NCBI GenBank assembly: GCA_023055505.1
Contig: JALIRH010000044.1
Coordinates: 3,224,001 to 3,288,000, forward strand
Direction of reading: 5' to 3'
Origin: Callipepla californica brunnescens
Lineage: Eukaryota; Chordata; Aves; Galliformes; Odontophoridae
Length of the DNA: 64,000 nt
Numbering within the stretch: position 1 is the stretch's first letter; each line of letters begins with the position of its first letter. The notes below the pieces were generated by a model that searched no databases, had not been told where the DNA came from, and was given only the letters and a program-made list of their open reading frames with translations. Of the stretch, positions 1 through 12,900 are shown in pieces. The position numbers and the translations under genes are program-made.

Positions 1-1497
1 CAGAGTTCTTTCCTATAGGTCTTACAGTTAACGGAAACAGTCCAGTGTTTTAATTGTGAATAATCTATCACCCTCTCTGAAAGGTTGCCTGGCTCTGCTA
101 AGCTTATGAAAAGGAGTAAACCACGTGCTTCTAAAGTTGCAGCTCTTAATGTGGAGGAAGAAATCTCTAGTAAACCTCTGGTCTGTTTCCAACCATTGTT
201 AATCATGATTCTATCATTAATTTGGTAGTGGGTCTTGATGACTTTTTGAGAACATCTAGCAAATTGATATGAATATTGAAAGGCAGCACGGGCTTTATGC
301 AGCCTGTGGTAGTTTTCTTTATTTATTTTTGTTATGAACATTGTCACCAATATATTTCAGATTCATGAGTGGCATTGAGAGAAATTGCTTATGGAACTCC
401 ATCATCACTAGGTTTCAAAGGAGATGTCACCACTAACAGGACTTTTCCTGCACAATTCTAGTGCTGTGAGGACTAAGAAGCATTTTCCACAGGGAAAAAT
501 ATACCCAAAGGAGTACCCAAAGAAAGGTTTGAACTTTATTTTCAACTAAATTCTCCCACAGTTACATCAGTGGCAATAATCTATTCTCATGTATGATGCT
601 GGCATTTTTAGCTGATTCAATCTGTAGACTATCTAGTGTTTTGGCTTTTTCACATAGTTTTTTGCCAAAGTGCTGCTGCTTACCTCCAAATGACATTTTG
701 CAGGCAAGACAGCATTTACAAGTGTTGGCCTTTAAGTATAGACCAGGATATTAAAGAGCAATAGTGGCTAGAAAATATATCAACAACTGTGTGAAGAGAT
801 CTGCCTTCAGGATATTATTTCTGTATGTAGAGCATTAGTGTTCAGAATATTGTGCAATCCATGACTGAGAAACTCTCACCTCACTGGTTAGTTTTTGATG
901 TCTCAATGAGGCATGAAGACAGCAAATCCCTTGGTGGTTACCAGAAGACATTGATTCATTTCATGGGTCTCAAGAGGGCAAAGACCAAGCTTAATAACCT
1001 GAGATTTGGACATTTTGAGAAGTCTAATGTAGAGCTGGGGCTCCTATTTGAGCTCCTGACGCTTACTCAGCTGAAAGTTGTTCACTTTTTGAAAATTTCT
1101 AGAAGGCCAAAAATAACAAAATTCTATTCCACTTTGGAAATCCTTATTCCCTACCCCCTTTCTTTCCATTCAGGAATTCAAGATGGCAAGTCAAGGGCCC
1201 TATCTAACCTCTACTCCCTTTCTTGATTCCCTTGATCCAACACAAATTTGTCAATGGTGATGAATCATGCATGCTGTTTTGATGTAGTCTAGTGTCCCTC
1301 ATTGTAGAAAAGAGTGATACCATGAGCAATGTTCCCAGATGCCCCACTCCTTGTTTAGCTCCAGTTTTGGGCACAGGGCACTGGCTCTCTCCTCCCCATT
1401 GTCAGTGGTATGAAGTTTCTGGGTCACTGAGAACAGCCAACTCATCACCCTGAGACAGAAACTATAGTATTTATAGTTAGATTCAACAATAATTAGG

Positions 1498-1514
1498 AAA
1501 AAAAAAAAAAAAAA
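1498..1514. repeat. A17 homopolymer
   Basis: A run of 17 A on the plus strand followed by a purine-rich tail. No retroposed body was recognised upstream, so it may be a plain homopolymer rather than a retroposon tail. Confidence 0.9.
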
Positions 1515-1713
1515 GAGAAGAAGATTAAGTGCAGGTTTTAACAAGAAAAAGCTGGTAGGAAAAACATTAATACCCAGGGAGTTTAATGGAATATGAACTA
1601 AGTGAATCTGAGCTCTAACAGCTTAACCTAAGATTGTCAAATAGAATTTTTTTTGTCTGGAAATCAGAAAATGGTCAGTATTTGATGTCTAAACTTGCTC
1701 CTACTCCTCACAC

Positions 1714-1731
1714 TTTTTTTTTTTTTTTTTT
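1714..1731. repeat. T18 homopolymer
   Basis: A run of 18 T. If it were the tail of a minus-strand retroposed sequence the body would lie to its right, but nothing there matches a family I know. Confidence 0.9.
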
Positions 1732-4660
1732 AGTTCTCTTACTTCAGAATGCATTTATTAAACTGAACAGCTTTGCTACAGTGCTGTGGTACAAGTAGGA
1801 TTTAGGCAGATGCATAGAAAATGTAAGGAAGCTACAAATGAGACAAAGATTGCCATGAACAACAGCAGCATTGAAAAGTGTTTAGGATTATGCCTATAGT
1901 GTTTTAATGAAATTTAGGGGCAGTGGAATGACTGACATTAAAGAAGACAGAAAAATATAATGTCATTCCCATGGGAAGAAATGTAATTTCAGCACTAAGG
2001 ACAAACAAACAGTTGGGACAAGCAGTTGAAATAAAACTTAACTGCGTTTATTTTTTAAAGAAAATCATGGGTTTAGAAATGTTGAAAAGCTGCCTTCAGT
2101 TTTAGGTTTGACCTTGTTCTTGGCATATCCTTTTCCCACAAAGGCATGTGGTGCCCCATGGCTCATGGAGATTCGTGGCTGCCCCTCGCCACCCCATGTG
2201 TTAGAGTACTATAGGGACCATGTGAGCGGCTGCCAAGCAGAGTTGCGCAGTACATCCCAGCAGGGCTTCCACAGTGCAGTGCAGGCAACAGCCATCATCT
2301 CAACTCCTAACAAAATGTTGTGGGCCTTCTGCTCTTTGTTTTGTATCTTCAGTGGAAAATTCCACTGGAAGTGATCCATTTCTGATGGAAATGGATGTTT
2401 ATAATGTTGAAACAGACTCATTTTTGATAAGAGAAAGTGTGGGAGTAGAGAGATGTTCTGCTCAGAATATTTCAACTCTACTTAGCAGAAGATTGACTCA
2501 TCTAACTCAGTCTAAAAACAATGGATTTACTTTATTTGCTTTTAAATAGTTTCAGGGACTTAATCCCACAAATGAATGAGGAATAAAAATGAGCTTGCTT
2601 TTATTTTTCATCCAAAACTAACAGGCAAACATTAATTAGAAAACTGTGAGTTATACTGCTGGATTGCCTCGTTTCAAAACTGTGTACTGCCAGTTAATTA
2701 AATGACCTACACTGGAAGGACTCAGCATAGCACTTTAAATGCTTCAAGGTGATCAAATGTTCCAGGTTGATCCACGTTAATTTTTTCAGTGTGTCTTGCT
2801 TTTCTGAAAAATCCGCAAATGTTTTGGGGCCAAACAATGTTAATGCAGTTCTAATGATTATAATTTAATACAATTTGTAATGTATTTAAGAAAACAGAGA
2901 TTATCAGCTTTTATGAGACTTCAGCTTCTCTGGAACAAAAGACCTTAAGCCACACCTGGAAATGAGTTTCCTAAATCTCTTGGATAACTCATGAAATCTT
3001 ACTTTTTTGAGTGTATTTCCTACAAGGCAGGCTGATGGTTATGCATACTCTATTAGAAATGAATGGCTGATCTGAGCAGGCACAGCTGCAACACTGGCAT
3101 ATTAACTCCTCCCCAAAGACCCAAATACCAGATTTTCTACTCCTTATCACATCAGGCTACACAGTTCAGGGGTCATTTATTCTGCCTGGTGACTGACTGA
3201 GCAAATGATGTGAAATGATCCATCCCTGCAGCTCTGACCTCATGGTACTGTGAGGGCCCAAAAGGAGATGGAGTTCACTGAGACATCTCTTCCAAGTTTA
3301 TTTCAGATGTGGTGGAGCATAGTGTTTTCTGTTTGGGATTTTATTATCTAATCTGGTCTCTAACACACTCGTCATCTGTTTCCAGACACAGAAACAGTCC
3401 TAGATTCCCTCCACCTTTGTACAATGAGTTCCAGCCACAAACACTGTTTTTTCACTATCCCTGATGTCCTGTTTAGGATGAATAATGACTTTCTGTTTGG
3501 CCTGGACAGGATTATTTACAATTGTTTGTAAAATGTCTAGGACCAAGAAGGAAAGAAGGAATATGGGGGGGGGGATGCTAAAGGGACTGAAAGTGGGGGA
3601 GGGCCACTAGCAGTTGTTTTATTTGAAATAAAAATTCATTCTGATGCTGTTTAAAAAAATAAACCTATATGTTTTACTGCCTGAGCTTGGGACCAGCATG
3701 GCCTATTTTGGTCAGAGGCCTGCAGTAAAAGGTGGGAATTCTTCCACTGGTAACATGCAGGGTCTCACTGCATTACTGGGAGGGCAAGGCCTGTGAGGTC
3801 TGGCATGGCCCATACATCCAGGGACAAGCATTTGGCATTTGTGTTTCATTTGAGTTTCCTTCTGTGAGATCTGTAAAATATCAGCCAGGTCTAGACAGTT
3901 CTCTGCAAGTTGTTGGTATTGAAGAGAGCCTGACACCTTCCCCTGCTTGAAGATCTCTTCCCATTGCCCCTGTCTTCCTCAAGTCTCCCATGAGTGTGCA
4001 GGGTGGCAAGGAGATCAATTGAGCCCTGCGCCAGGGCCAGCCCCAGCCTAGCTGCCTGGCCACAGCTGCAGCCCTGAGGCCAGACAGACCAGAGCCATCC
4101 TGAAAGCTTGTATCTTTCTTCACTGCTACACCATCAATGCCCTCCCCAACAAAAATGTCCACTTCATCCTTCAAACTTCCTTGGCTTTCCTGCAGAAATG
4201 TGTACTTGCTTTTCACTTCAGAATGTGATCTGAAAATAAACACAGCTTCGAGGTCTGAAGTCCTCTGCTGTTATTTATTTACCCAGTTTTGGGACGAGAG
4301 CAATCATGGAACTCCCTGTTGTGTGTGGTTTTAAGGGTCCTTACAGTCTTTCTGCAGCATTTCTACGTGCTTAGTTCTCTCTGCTTCCTGTAAACAAATG
4401 CTTCTTCAGACACTTTGCTATCTTAATGTCACTTTCTAGGAAACAGTAGATGTGTTTATACAGGCTGGATTTTTCCCACCTTGGTACTTCTGTGCTCTTG
4501 AGCCACTTTGAGTGATAGAAAGAGAGAGGGGAAGAGAGTAGAAGTGGGAGTTGAGGAAGGAGGAAAGATGAAATCATGCCTGCTCCTGATATCTTTATTT
4601 TTACACACGCTTTATCTGAGCTCCAGATAAAACGCAACTTCCAGACATGGAACCAGGTAT

Positions 4661-4734
4661 CAAAGAACTGTTAAGGTTGGAAAAAATTTCTACAATCATC
4701 TAGTCCAACCATCACTCCTTCCCTCGCTGCCTAC
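4661..4734 (-). mobile_element. CR1 LINE 3'-end remnant, minus strand
   Basis: About 70 bases match the reverse complement of a CR1 3' end: a 'TTAAGGTTGGAAAAAATTTC' block followed by 'ATCATCTAGTCCAACCATCA'. This is the commonest form of CR1 in birds, which are usually very short because of 5' truncation. The terminal ATTCTATG octamers are not preserved at its left edge. On the right it stops at the base where the LTR-like block starts, so it may be interrupted by that element or simply truncated there. Confidence 0.8.
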
Positions 4735-5097
4735 TGTAAGGGAACTGTCAGGTCACAGTTTGAACTGTGTACCTGGTGAAGGGATGTGGCTGCCCCAGGG
4801 AGCACAGGCAAATTGTATGCACCTGTGCTGCCCATCTGACCAGAAGGGGTGGGCCTGAGGTGCAACCACTCTGGGCTTATATAAGGGCCAGCCACTGAAA
4901 GGAAAGTATCTCTTGGACCTAGGCTTCTTGCTGAGAAATGCTGCATACCCAGAGATCTCCTTCACCGGGTGGGTGAGTTCGGCTCTTTCTTCTGTATGTG
5001 ATTATTGGCCTAACTGTAAATACTTTACTTGGTATTCCTCAGTATCTTTCAGAAGCAGCTTTCCTTTTCTGCTCTGGCACTGAGTCTGTGTGCCTCA
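4735..5097 (+). mobile_element. Solo-LTR-like element (endogenous retrovirus type)
   Basis: The block starts TGTAAGGG and has a clear TATA box in 'GGGCTTATATAAGGG' near 4876. About 60-80 bases later comes a leader-like stretch with GAGATCTCC and CACCGGGTGGGTGAG, then a TTATTGGCC and T-rich part that ends near TGCCTCA. This U3-TATA-R-U5 arrangement, and my recollection of galliform ERVL-type LTRs, suggest a solo LTR. I could not find a convincing target-site duplication: CCTAC on the left against GGCAA on the right. The right boundary is therefore uncertain by tens of bases. No internal retroviral coding sequence follows. The alternative is a cellular TATA promoter. Confidence 0.5.
4876..4886 (+). 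promoter_or_regulatory. TATA box in the LTR-like block
   Basis: TTATATAAG is a near-consensus TATA element about 145 bases into the LTR-like block, which is where an LTR promoter would sit. Transcription would run rightward. Whether it is active is unknown. Confidence 0.45.
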
Positions 5098-6469
5098 GGC
5101 AAGGGCTTAGGCTGGTGCTAGGCAGCACTTTGTGAGTCTTGGATGCTTCACATAAAAATACTCAAACGTTCAAAGATCCTTTCTAGATTTCAGCTTGTTG
5201 TCAGGTAGTATGTTCTCTGCATTCTGACAGAACACAACGATGCTTGCCCTGTTTTTGTTTGATTTTTCCTGAGTGCTGATATCTTTTAAATGGACCAGAG
5301 GGTGTTTCTGTTTGAAGTGCAAACCTGCCTACTCACTCTCAGTTGTGATGTCGCACTTTACCCATCTCGCTGTTGCCTAGAAATGCGGGGGGAGGTCATT
5401 TTCTGTTTCTTTATTCCTATTATTTTTTTTTGGATGGAGAGTTGATGATCAAAGGCAGCACATAGTCTTTAATGAGGAAAAATACAGCTCTAGTGTTGTC
5501 GTGGAAAGCTGTAGCAGTTCAAAAAGGACAAGCTGCAGCAGGGGCTAAGCCATACCTGTAATAAACCTGTTGCAGTGTGGTCAAGGGCTTCTGGTAGGCT
5601 TCCAAATACTTACACTGGCCAAATGTACTTAATATGCAAGAGAAAGCAACAATGTCAAGAGTTTTATGCGTGTGGTCTGGTTGAGGAGCACTGTTTTCAG
5701 AGTTATTTAATTTGCAGAGCGGAAAAACAGATCATGGGCCAGTGTATTTTATTTTATAGTACACTACTTGGTAAGGAAACAAAATACCTTTGGGGCCATA
5801 ATTAGCGTGTAGCTGCATCACTTGGAGACTACAGTGTACAAGCTATGAAAGTAAAATGTTTCCACTTCAGCACTGAGGAGGTATTCCCATCCAGGAGAAG
5901 CATCTGAGCTGCAGCTGGACACCCCTGGGGCTATGCATGTCCTTGGTTCTCGTTATTTTTAATAGATTATCTTAGGAGCATTTTGATTTAGGCTTGTTGC
6001 ATCACATATTGAATCAATAAACCTTGCTTGACTGGGTTGCAGATTGATAAAAGTCACATCTTGTTTGGGACTAATTCACTTCCACTGGGTTGCTGTAGCA
6101 TCATGGGCCTGTGCCGAGCATGCAGCTTCTGTGGTGCTTTTGTGGTGCAGAGAGAAAAGCTGGATTGTTCACTTCAGGTTAGTGGTCTTGGCAGATGCTC
6201 AAAGATGGATCATAGGAATGATGGGGAAACTGAGCCTAAGGATAATAACCTTTCCTTTGGCTGGACTAGAAGTGCAGAGAATATCAGTCCTGGTTATGCT
6301 GCTGGTTGGAAATGGATTGTCAGTAGCACCAAAATCAATATTTTGTCTTTAGTAAATGTAAAAAAGTTACCTTTTTTTCCAAAATTCACATCATTAGTTT
6401 TGTAGCAACAGTTCATTGTTGCACAATCACTGCAGTTGTGAACAGCGCTGCAGGGACAGGAAGAAAATA

Positions 6470-6517
6470 AAAACAAACAAACCCTACACAAACAAAAAAA
6501 AAACAAACACACACAAA
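6470..6517. repeat. A/C-rich low-complexity tract
   Basis: An irregular mixture of AAAC and ACAC units, including an A run of about 10. It is simple low-complexity DNA of a kind common in vertebrate introns and intergenic regions. Confidence 0.8.
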
Positions 6518-8213
6518 GACTGAGGCAAAAGAAACATTCCTGAGGTTCTTGGAGCTCCTGCAGGATTACAACATCTCTGGGAGAGCTGGACAGAGAGAAC
6601 CAGTGCTACCTAGGCAGCTTTAGCTGTTCCCTTTCCTTGGGTCTACCACTGACAGAATCAGCCAGCAGCACCAATTTGTATCTGGCAGGAAGGCTAAGGT
6701 ATGGGAATTCAGCATTTGTAAGCAAGTGGAGTTGCTGCCAGGGCTAAAGAACGAGGTCTGTTCCTCTTTGAAATGAGGAAATTCAAACAGTTCTAGACAT
6801 CCTATATAAGCACTTATGGATGTTCCCATAGGACCTAGTGCTGAAATGTTAGCTCAGACGCCAACCAAGAGTGAGAGCTCATTCAACATGCCCAAAAAAA
6901 GAAAAATATTTGTACCTTCCCAGGGGTAGTGTAGCCACACAGTGAAACTGTTGGGCTACAATATCCACCAGTGCTCAAAGCTCTGCCTTGCAAGGCCCAT
7001 AGTGTCCTGGGTGCTGCTGGTGCATGGGCTGCAGCCCAGCAGAGCTACAGGAAAAGTATGGTACTGCTGAGCATGGGCGAGTGGAGAAGCAGGAATTGTG
7101 AAGAGCCTCAAGCTGGAGTCTGTCCATGGTGCTATGCTGAGCGTTGCTGCGCTTGCAGAGGTTGCCATGGTATTTTAATAACTGTGAGTGATTTAATGGC
7201 CCATCTGGAAAATGGCAGTGCTGGTACAGCTAGGTTCATGACACAAGCATTGTTGTCTTCAGCTTTCTTTTGGAAATGAGCTGTTTTGTGCCTCCTTTCA
7301 TACTAACATAGTCATACATATTGGCAGATCTGTCCTGTGTTCTTGGGTTGCAAATTTTCTCTTTCCATTTGACATGCTCTTTGTTTACAGCAGAGGAAGA
7401 GGGGAAGGTGTGCTGAAAATATATGCTCCCCCACAGGACATATTCTTATCTCTCTTCTTGAACTTCTCATCAGACAAGTCCTTCTCTGCCCTTCTCCTCT
7501 ATCTGTCATTTGTCTCATGTGAAGCCAGAAGTATCAAATTCAATTCAACAGAAGCATCTGTTCAACTTTCCGTGTACAGTGGTACAGGAAAAAAAGAGCG
7601 ATTTTTCATATGGACTTTGCAATTGCATGTAGGAAGTCTTCAAATGTTTCTGTCTCGGTGTCTAAAACCCAGTTGTTGCATTCTGGTCAATGTGGTTTCT
7701 CTGATTTATTTCAAAACACTTATTCTTCAGGCTGGTACAGACTGTGCTATAGAGAATCCAGATTCAAAATGTTGCCCTTGCAACTGTTATACAGTTGTTT
7801 TGTAGTCCTTTCCTCTAATTCTTCTTCCCTTTTTATATTGTCTATCAAGAGACTTGGGAAACAATAAATAAAAATGCTGCTTGAATTTATCTTAGGAGAA
7901 TATAGGATGTTGGCTCAAGGAACTTTGTTGATTACCTTGGCTAGCCTTGGACACTTCCTCTGGTGTATCTATAATTGCTTTGAGAAACGTGTTTGTAATG
8001 AGACAGCTTCTAATACTGTAGATTCAACTACTTAACTTCAGATATGTGGCTGAGTTCTGCCCCCTGCCTTACTGGAACTGCCCCAGCATAACAAAAGTGT
8101 AATTTGTCCTACAGCTCTGAGGTATTTGATTTCTTCATTATAACTCATTTATTACTTTCAGGATATTTGTGTCTTGGATGAAATTTTAAACTTCTGGGAG
8201 AGGTAGTTAATAG

Positions 8214-8237
8214 GAGAGAGAGAGAGAGAGAGAGAGA
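8214..8237. repeat. (GA)12 microsatellite
   Basis: Twelve uninterrupted GA units, followed by A-rich sequence. The run is perfect, so it is probably polymorphic in length between individuals. Confidence 0.95.
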
Positions 8238-9716
8238 AAAGGAAACTACGCAATATGTCTAATAATTATGTGACATCTAGTTTAAAAATCTGTTGCTTTC
8301 TTTCAAGAAATGGGGCAGAAAGCAATGTAGTCATATTCCCTCATTCCTCAGGATATTGGTGTGAGTCCTAGATCCACTGAAATTTGTAGGGAGATGTAAT
8401 TAATTAACTTCAAATACCAGATTAACTCATGGTTTCTGTGTATCTCTATTCTGATGTGAATGTAAAAAGAACTTGGATTAAGGATCATAAACTTCGCCCA
8501 GATATTTGAAGGCTCTTAGTGATGGCTTTTTCTGCTATTTGATATCATCAGCACACAAAGTGACAACAAAGTCAACGCCTGGTACTCATTACTGCTACTG
8601 CAGATGAAGCCTGCAGGCTGCAACCTTGGCCCTGTTAAGTCACTTGCAGTTTAATCACAGGCTTCAGCAGCACCTAGATTTCGTTCTAATGCTGCTTATG
8701 ATAATCTGTACACGCCACATGGTGAGGGGAAAAAAATTCTACGTGACCAAAGGCTTCTGCATGCTCTGAGGAGCTTGTGGAGTTCAGCACAAGACAGTGT
8801 CTTGTCTTCAACATCAGTCTAAAGCCCAGAGCTGGAGGAAAGGAGCAGGTGAGCCTGGTCATGTGCAGGAAGGGCAGATGTAGCTGCGGGGAATTGTCAT
8901 TGTGTATTAATTATCAGTGTCACTCTTCAGACTTCAGAGAGTAGGTCATACCAGTTTGTTGTCTTTCAAATAAAGCTTATCTAAGGATGTTTCTGCAATA
9001 TCAGACCCATAGAACTTGCAATAGGACAGGTTTGGGTTTCTTTTTTTGCTGCTGTAAATACAGCATTTCTATAACCAACTTCATACTTAACTATGGCTAT
9101 AGTTCAGTTCTTCCAACTCACACCTGCAAGATGAGGGATGTGATCTAGGCCATCTATTAACAGGCAAAGCACAATGCAGTCCTAACCAGCCTAGTCACTC
9201 ACATCTAAACCAGGACTGTCTGCAGAAGCCATGACTCTGCTTTCTTTGCAGAGTGCCTCCAACCTCTTGATAAGTGGTTGAAATTGTGGTAAGCCTGTAT
9301 TGTGCAACTAGATCATGGCATATCACCTAGTGAGAAGTGGCCACAGACTGGGAAATAATGTCCAACAGCAGGTCAGTCTCTTCTGAGGCCTCTAACAGAG
9401 ACTTTTCTGCTTTCAGTTTTTTGGATCTAAAGCATTAATATTTGGTGGCAATACCTGTCAGAGACCTTCTGGTTCCAGCAGATTTGTTACACTAAAGATC
9501 GATCTGGTTCAGCATCCTGGATCATATCAATGATTAGGTGACTTGAGCAACCCTAAGAAAGCTCAGACACAGTCAAGGCTCAAAATCTTTTACATCAGTG
9601 CTGCCCCTGAAGATGGAGCCTTAGGTTTTGTAGTCGTTTCATCAGGAAGACAGACCTTGTGTGCAGCAGATGCAGTTCAGTAAAAAATGGTGCATCTTTG
9701 GCAGTCATAATTCATT

Positions 9717-9990
9717 AAATCATAGAATAGTTTGAATTGGAAGAAACCTTTAAAGGTCACTTGGGTTCTGCTTCCCTGGAATGAATGGTGACACCTACAG
9801 AATGATCAGGTTGCTCAGAGCCTGGTCCAGCCTGATCTTGGATGTCTCCAGGAATAGGGCACCCACCACCTCTCTGGGCAACCTATGCCGGTGCTGACCA
9901 CCCTTACTGTAAAAAAGTTTCTTCCTTATATCCAATATAAATCTTTTCTTCCTTAGTTTGAAACCATTTCCCCATGTCCTGTCAGACACA
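9717..9990 (-). mobile_element. CR1 LINE 3' fragment, minus strand
   Basis: It opens with AATCATAGAATAGTTTGAAT, the reverse complement of the CR1 terminal octamer block. It continues with CR1 landmarks read backwards: 'GTTGCTCAGAGCCTGGTCCA', 'CACCCACCACCTCTCTGGGC' and 'TTTCTTCCTTATATCCAATA', ending in a 'CCATTTCCCCATGTCCTGTC' block. About 270 bases of the 3' untranslated end and the final ORF2 region are present. The 64-codon frame seen on the minus strand here is degraded CR1 ORF2, not a host gene. Confidence 0.93.
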
Positions 9991-12900
9991 TACAGAAACC
10001 TCAGGTTGGTTTTCTGTAAAGCCTAGTTTCATCTGCAGAATAAAATTATCAGGTCATTTCCTTGACTTATTTTCTTGAGGTGGGGGAGTGGAATGCAGAA
10101 ATGATTTTCATGGAGTTCCCACTGATAAAACTGAATGATTTTCCACTGCTACCACAGAAGTCCAGAAGTGCTCTTCCAGGCTGGTGGGGATGGATCAGGG
10201 AGCTGTGCAGAGGGTATCCTATATGTTGATGCTCATAAAAATCAATTTTAAATGGGCTCTGTAGACTTGAATTTCTTCCTCTTTCAAGCAATATAAATTG
10301 GGAAAGATCCCATGAAAACCATAGTTTCTATAGAACAGAGGATTAGGGAGGTCCCTATTTCAATGCCACTTTTAAATATTGCATCAGGATTCCAGTGCAA
10401 TATGGTATAGAGAAGGGACACCTCATTAGGGAGCCCTTTATGTAGTTAATTGCAACCCTGAAATAATACATTCCTTATGTGAAAAACCATGGTCTGATCC
10501 ACTGTCAAGCACATGGAACAGGTTCTCCTTGTGAGTCCAAATGAAATAGCTTAATAGGCTGTTACAGATGGACCTGTGAAAGTAGGTAGATTTTTTTGTT
10601 CAAGCTGCAGTACGTTGGAGGGCAATGACAGCCCCAGTGGTACTTCTCAAAATGAGGACTATTGCAAAACTCTGCCTGAATTTCCTTGTGCTGACACTAC
10701 TTTTGCTCTGCAGTTTCTCCTTTCACTTCCACTGTGCTTTTAAGCAAATCAAATGTTAAATCTGAAGACTGCTGTCAGACCTCCTGGTTGCTATTAGGAA
10801 GGAGCTGTGTAATTGTCTGCTGAGTGTAAATCAGTGCTGGGAGGGCAGCCTGATTAGCTAAATCTGAAGTCCATTTATGTTGCCACGTTCTGGCCTGCTG
10901 TGATCGATTCTCCCATTTTAAAGCCAATAGTAGCAAAAGGTTTCAGAAAGCTGCTGGCAGAGTTCAGGAACTCCAGCAAGCCTTCAGATTCAGAGTATAA
11001 TTCTGTAAACATGCTTTGGGAAGCATTTACAGGAACATTTTATTCTAAGTTTTGGAGAAACACGCAGTGTTTAAACTCACTCATAAACAATTTTCCAAAT
11101 TCTGTTCTCCTTGCAGACCCACACCAATAACTGAAATCTATATAATTTTGGAGAACGGTTCCATTTTAAAAATAAAACCTAGCACATGAATAGCTTCCAG
11201 CATGTGTCAGGAAGAGATAAGTCACCCAAAGCTATGATGGCCCACCAGGGTGCCTTAAGTGGAGTCAAGCTCCTGTCTATGCAGTCCTTATTAGGATCTT
11301 CCTCTCCCTTTCCCTCTCTCACTTCCTTTTGGCATTTGCTCTCTAAATTGAACAGCACCTGAGCTGGCGTCCTGAACCTCACCAGTCTTTGTGGAGTTCA
11401 AATTGAGTTCAAATGTTCTAATTAAAATGTGCCCTTCCTCTCCATCATTAGATAGATGCAAACAGACAACTGAAGCTTCCTGACTGGAAAAGATTGGTCA
11501 GCAGCCTTATATCCAAGGGATGAAAAATCCCTGCTGAGAAACATGTCTTAAGTCAAGTGGTCTGAATAAGGACATCTATTGAGTCAGAGCAGTAGCAGCT
11601 GTATGAAAACACTAGCTCTTCTTGCCACGATCTTGTGAGAAAGGATTTTGCCCTCCAAAGTTGGTATCTGGTCTCTGACTCCTGGTTCAGATCTGAGGCA
11701 TGTTCTTTGCCTCCAAATACCTAGGATGGTGAGAGCATATTAACTGTTTGTTGTCTTTCCTTGGAATTAGATTTGCTCTTCCCATTGGAACAATGCTGGG
11801 AACTGAGTCTAAGAAAGAGAAAGAGAAGCTTTGTGAACAACTGACTTCCTGTTACAGCTGCTAGAAAGAAAAAGGAAAAAAAGAAAAGATGCTTTTATTT
11901 TAAGAAATGTTCTGACCCCTGGTCATACTGCACTTTCTCTGCCTTCAGCATTTTTCATTCTTTAAAGAAATGAAATACCAGTCTCCAATTTCCAGGTTTG
12001 CTTTGAATGAGGAATGAAAAATCTATTTCCTTGAAAAAGAAAAGCCAAATATTTTGAAATCTCCTTTTTTTTTTTTTTTTTTTTTTTTTTTTCTTTTTCT
12101 TTTTTAACCTGAAACTCAATAGCAGAGCTTGGCCTAGTGCAACATTTTCCAGGAAATAATGGCCTTTGATCCTTTCAGAATCCACTTCAGATTCATTTTG
12201 TGCTGTTCCTATTTCCTCATTGCTTCCTTATTTGTAAGAAACATGAATACAAACGTGGTTGATAGATGGGCAAATTCTAGCCCAAACTCTTCTCAGACTT
12301 TAAACTACTTAAGGGAGAAAGAGATCTCGTGTCAGTAGGAAGTACAGAGGAGCTGTTTTCCATCAAACGTAAGAGGTGTTTGAATAGTTCTAATCTCAGG
12401 CCTGAATTTCCTGTTTGCCCCTTAACCCATGCAATATAATCCCCATCATGGCTAATGTACCAAGGCTGATCAGAGATCTCTCATACTTCAAGCCTGTACT
12501 ACTGCTGCAAATTTGGAGGAAGAAACCCATCTTCATCAGCTATTTCTGTAAATGTTTCACTGTCACTTCTAAAGAGGGAAAGAGAAATCATGCTGGAGAC
12601 CACCCTTTCTTGAGATATTACTGTACAATTTGCAGAACCTGATTCATTCCTCCCCTGCCAGCTCTCACGCTTAGATATTTGTTTAGTCCTGGATCCAAGC
12701 GCAGACCATTTTGGTAGAAGCCAGCCACTGAAAGCAGCTTCCTGCTGCCCCTCAGCTCCTTCTACCTTTCTCATGCCAACACAAGAATTGTAACAACAAA
12801 AGAAAACACCATATCATCCAACTTTTTTAATAATCCAGAGCATGGCAGACTGCTGCTAGACGGGGCTGCCCAGAATCACTGTGGAAGAGCAGAATACCCT

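Larger units (their letters stand above)
1..4660. other. Unique noncoding stretch, no gene recognised
   Basis: This stretch holds no frame I can assign to a protein family; the longest (124 codons, 852-1226 plus) has no recognisable domain. It contains an A run (1498-1514), a T run (1714-1731) and a G run near 3566-3575. An AT-rich, homeodomain-motif-like part at about 2560-2900 (TTAATTAA, ATTAATTAG) resembles conserved noncoding DNA by texture only. A strongly purine-biased tract lies at about 4516-4575. I see no RNA gene. Confidence 0.6.
5098..9716. other. Unique noncoding stretch, no gene recognised
   Basis: No recognisable coding exon. The longest frames (143 codons at 7374-7805 plus, 125 codons at 6028-6405 plus) have ordinary composition and no known domain. 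Low-complexity A/C-rich sequence lies at 6470-6517 and a (GA)n microsatellite at 8214-8237. The phrase 'GATGGGGAAACTGAG' near 6219 recalls an antisense MIR core but is too short to call. Confidence 0.55.

Noticed and set aside
6200..6250. Antisense MIR core ('GATGGGGAAACTGAG')
   Set aside because: Only about 15-20 bases match and neighbouring MIR blocks are absent.
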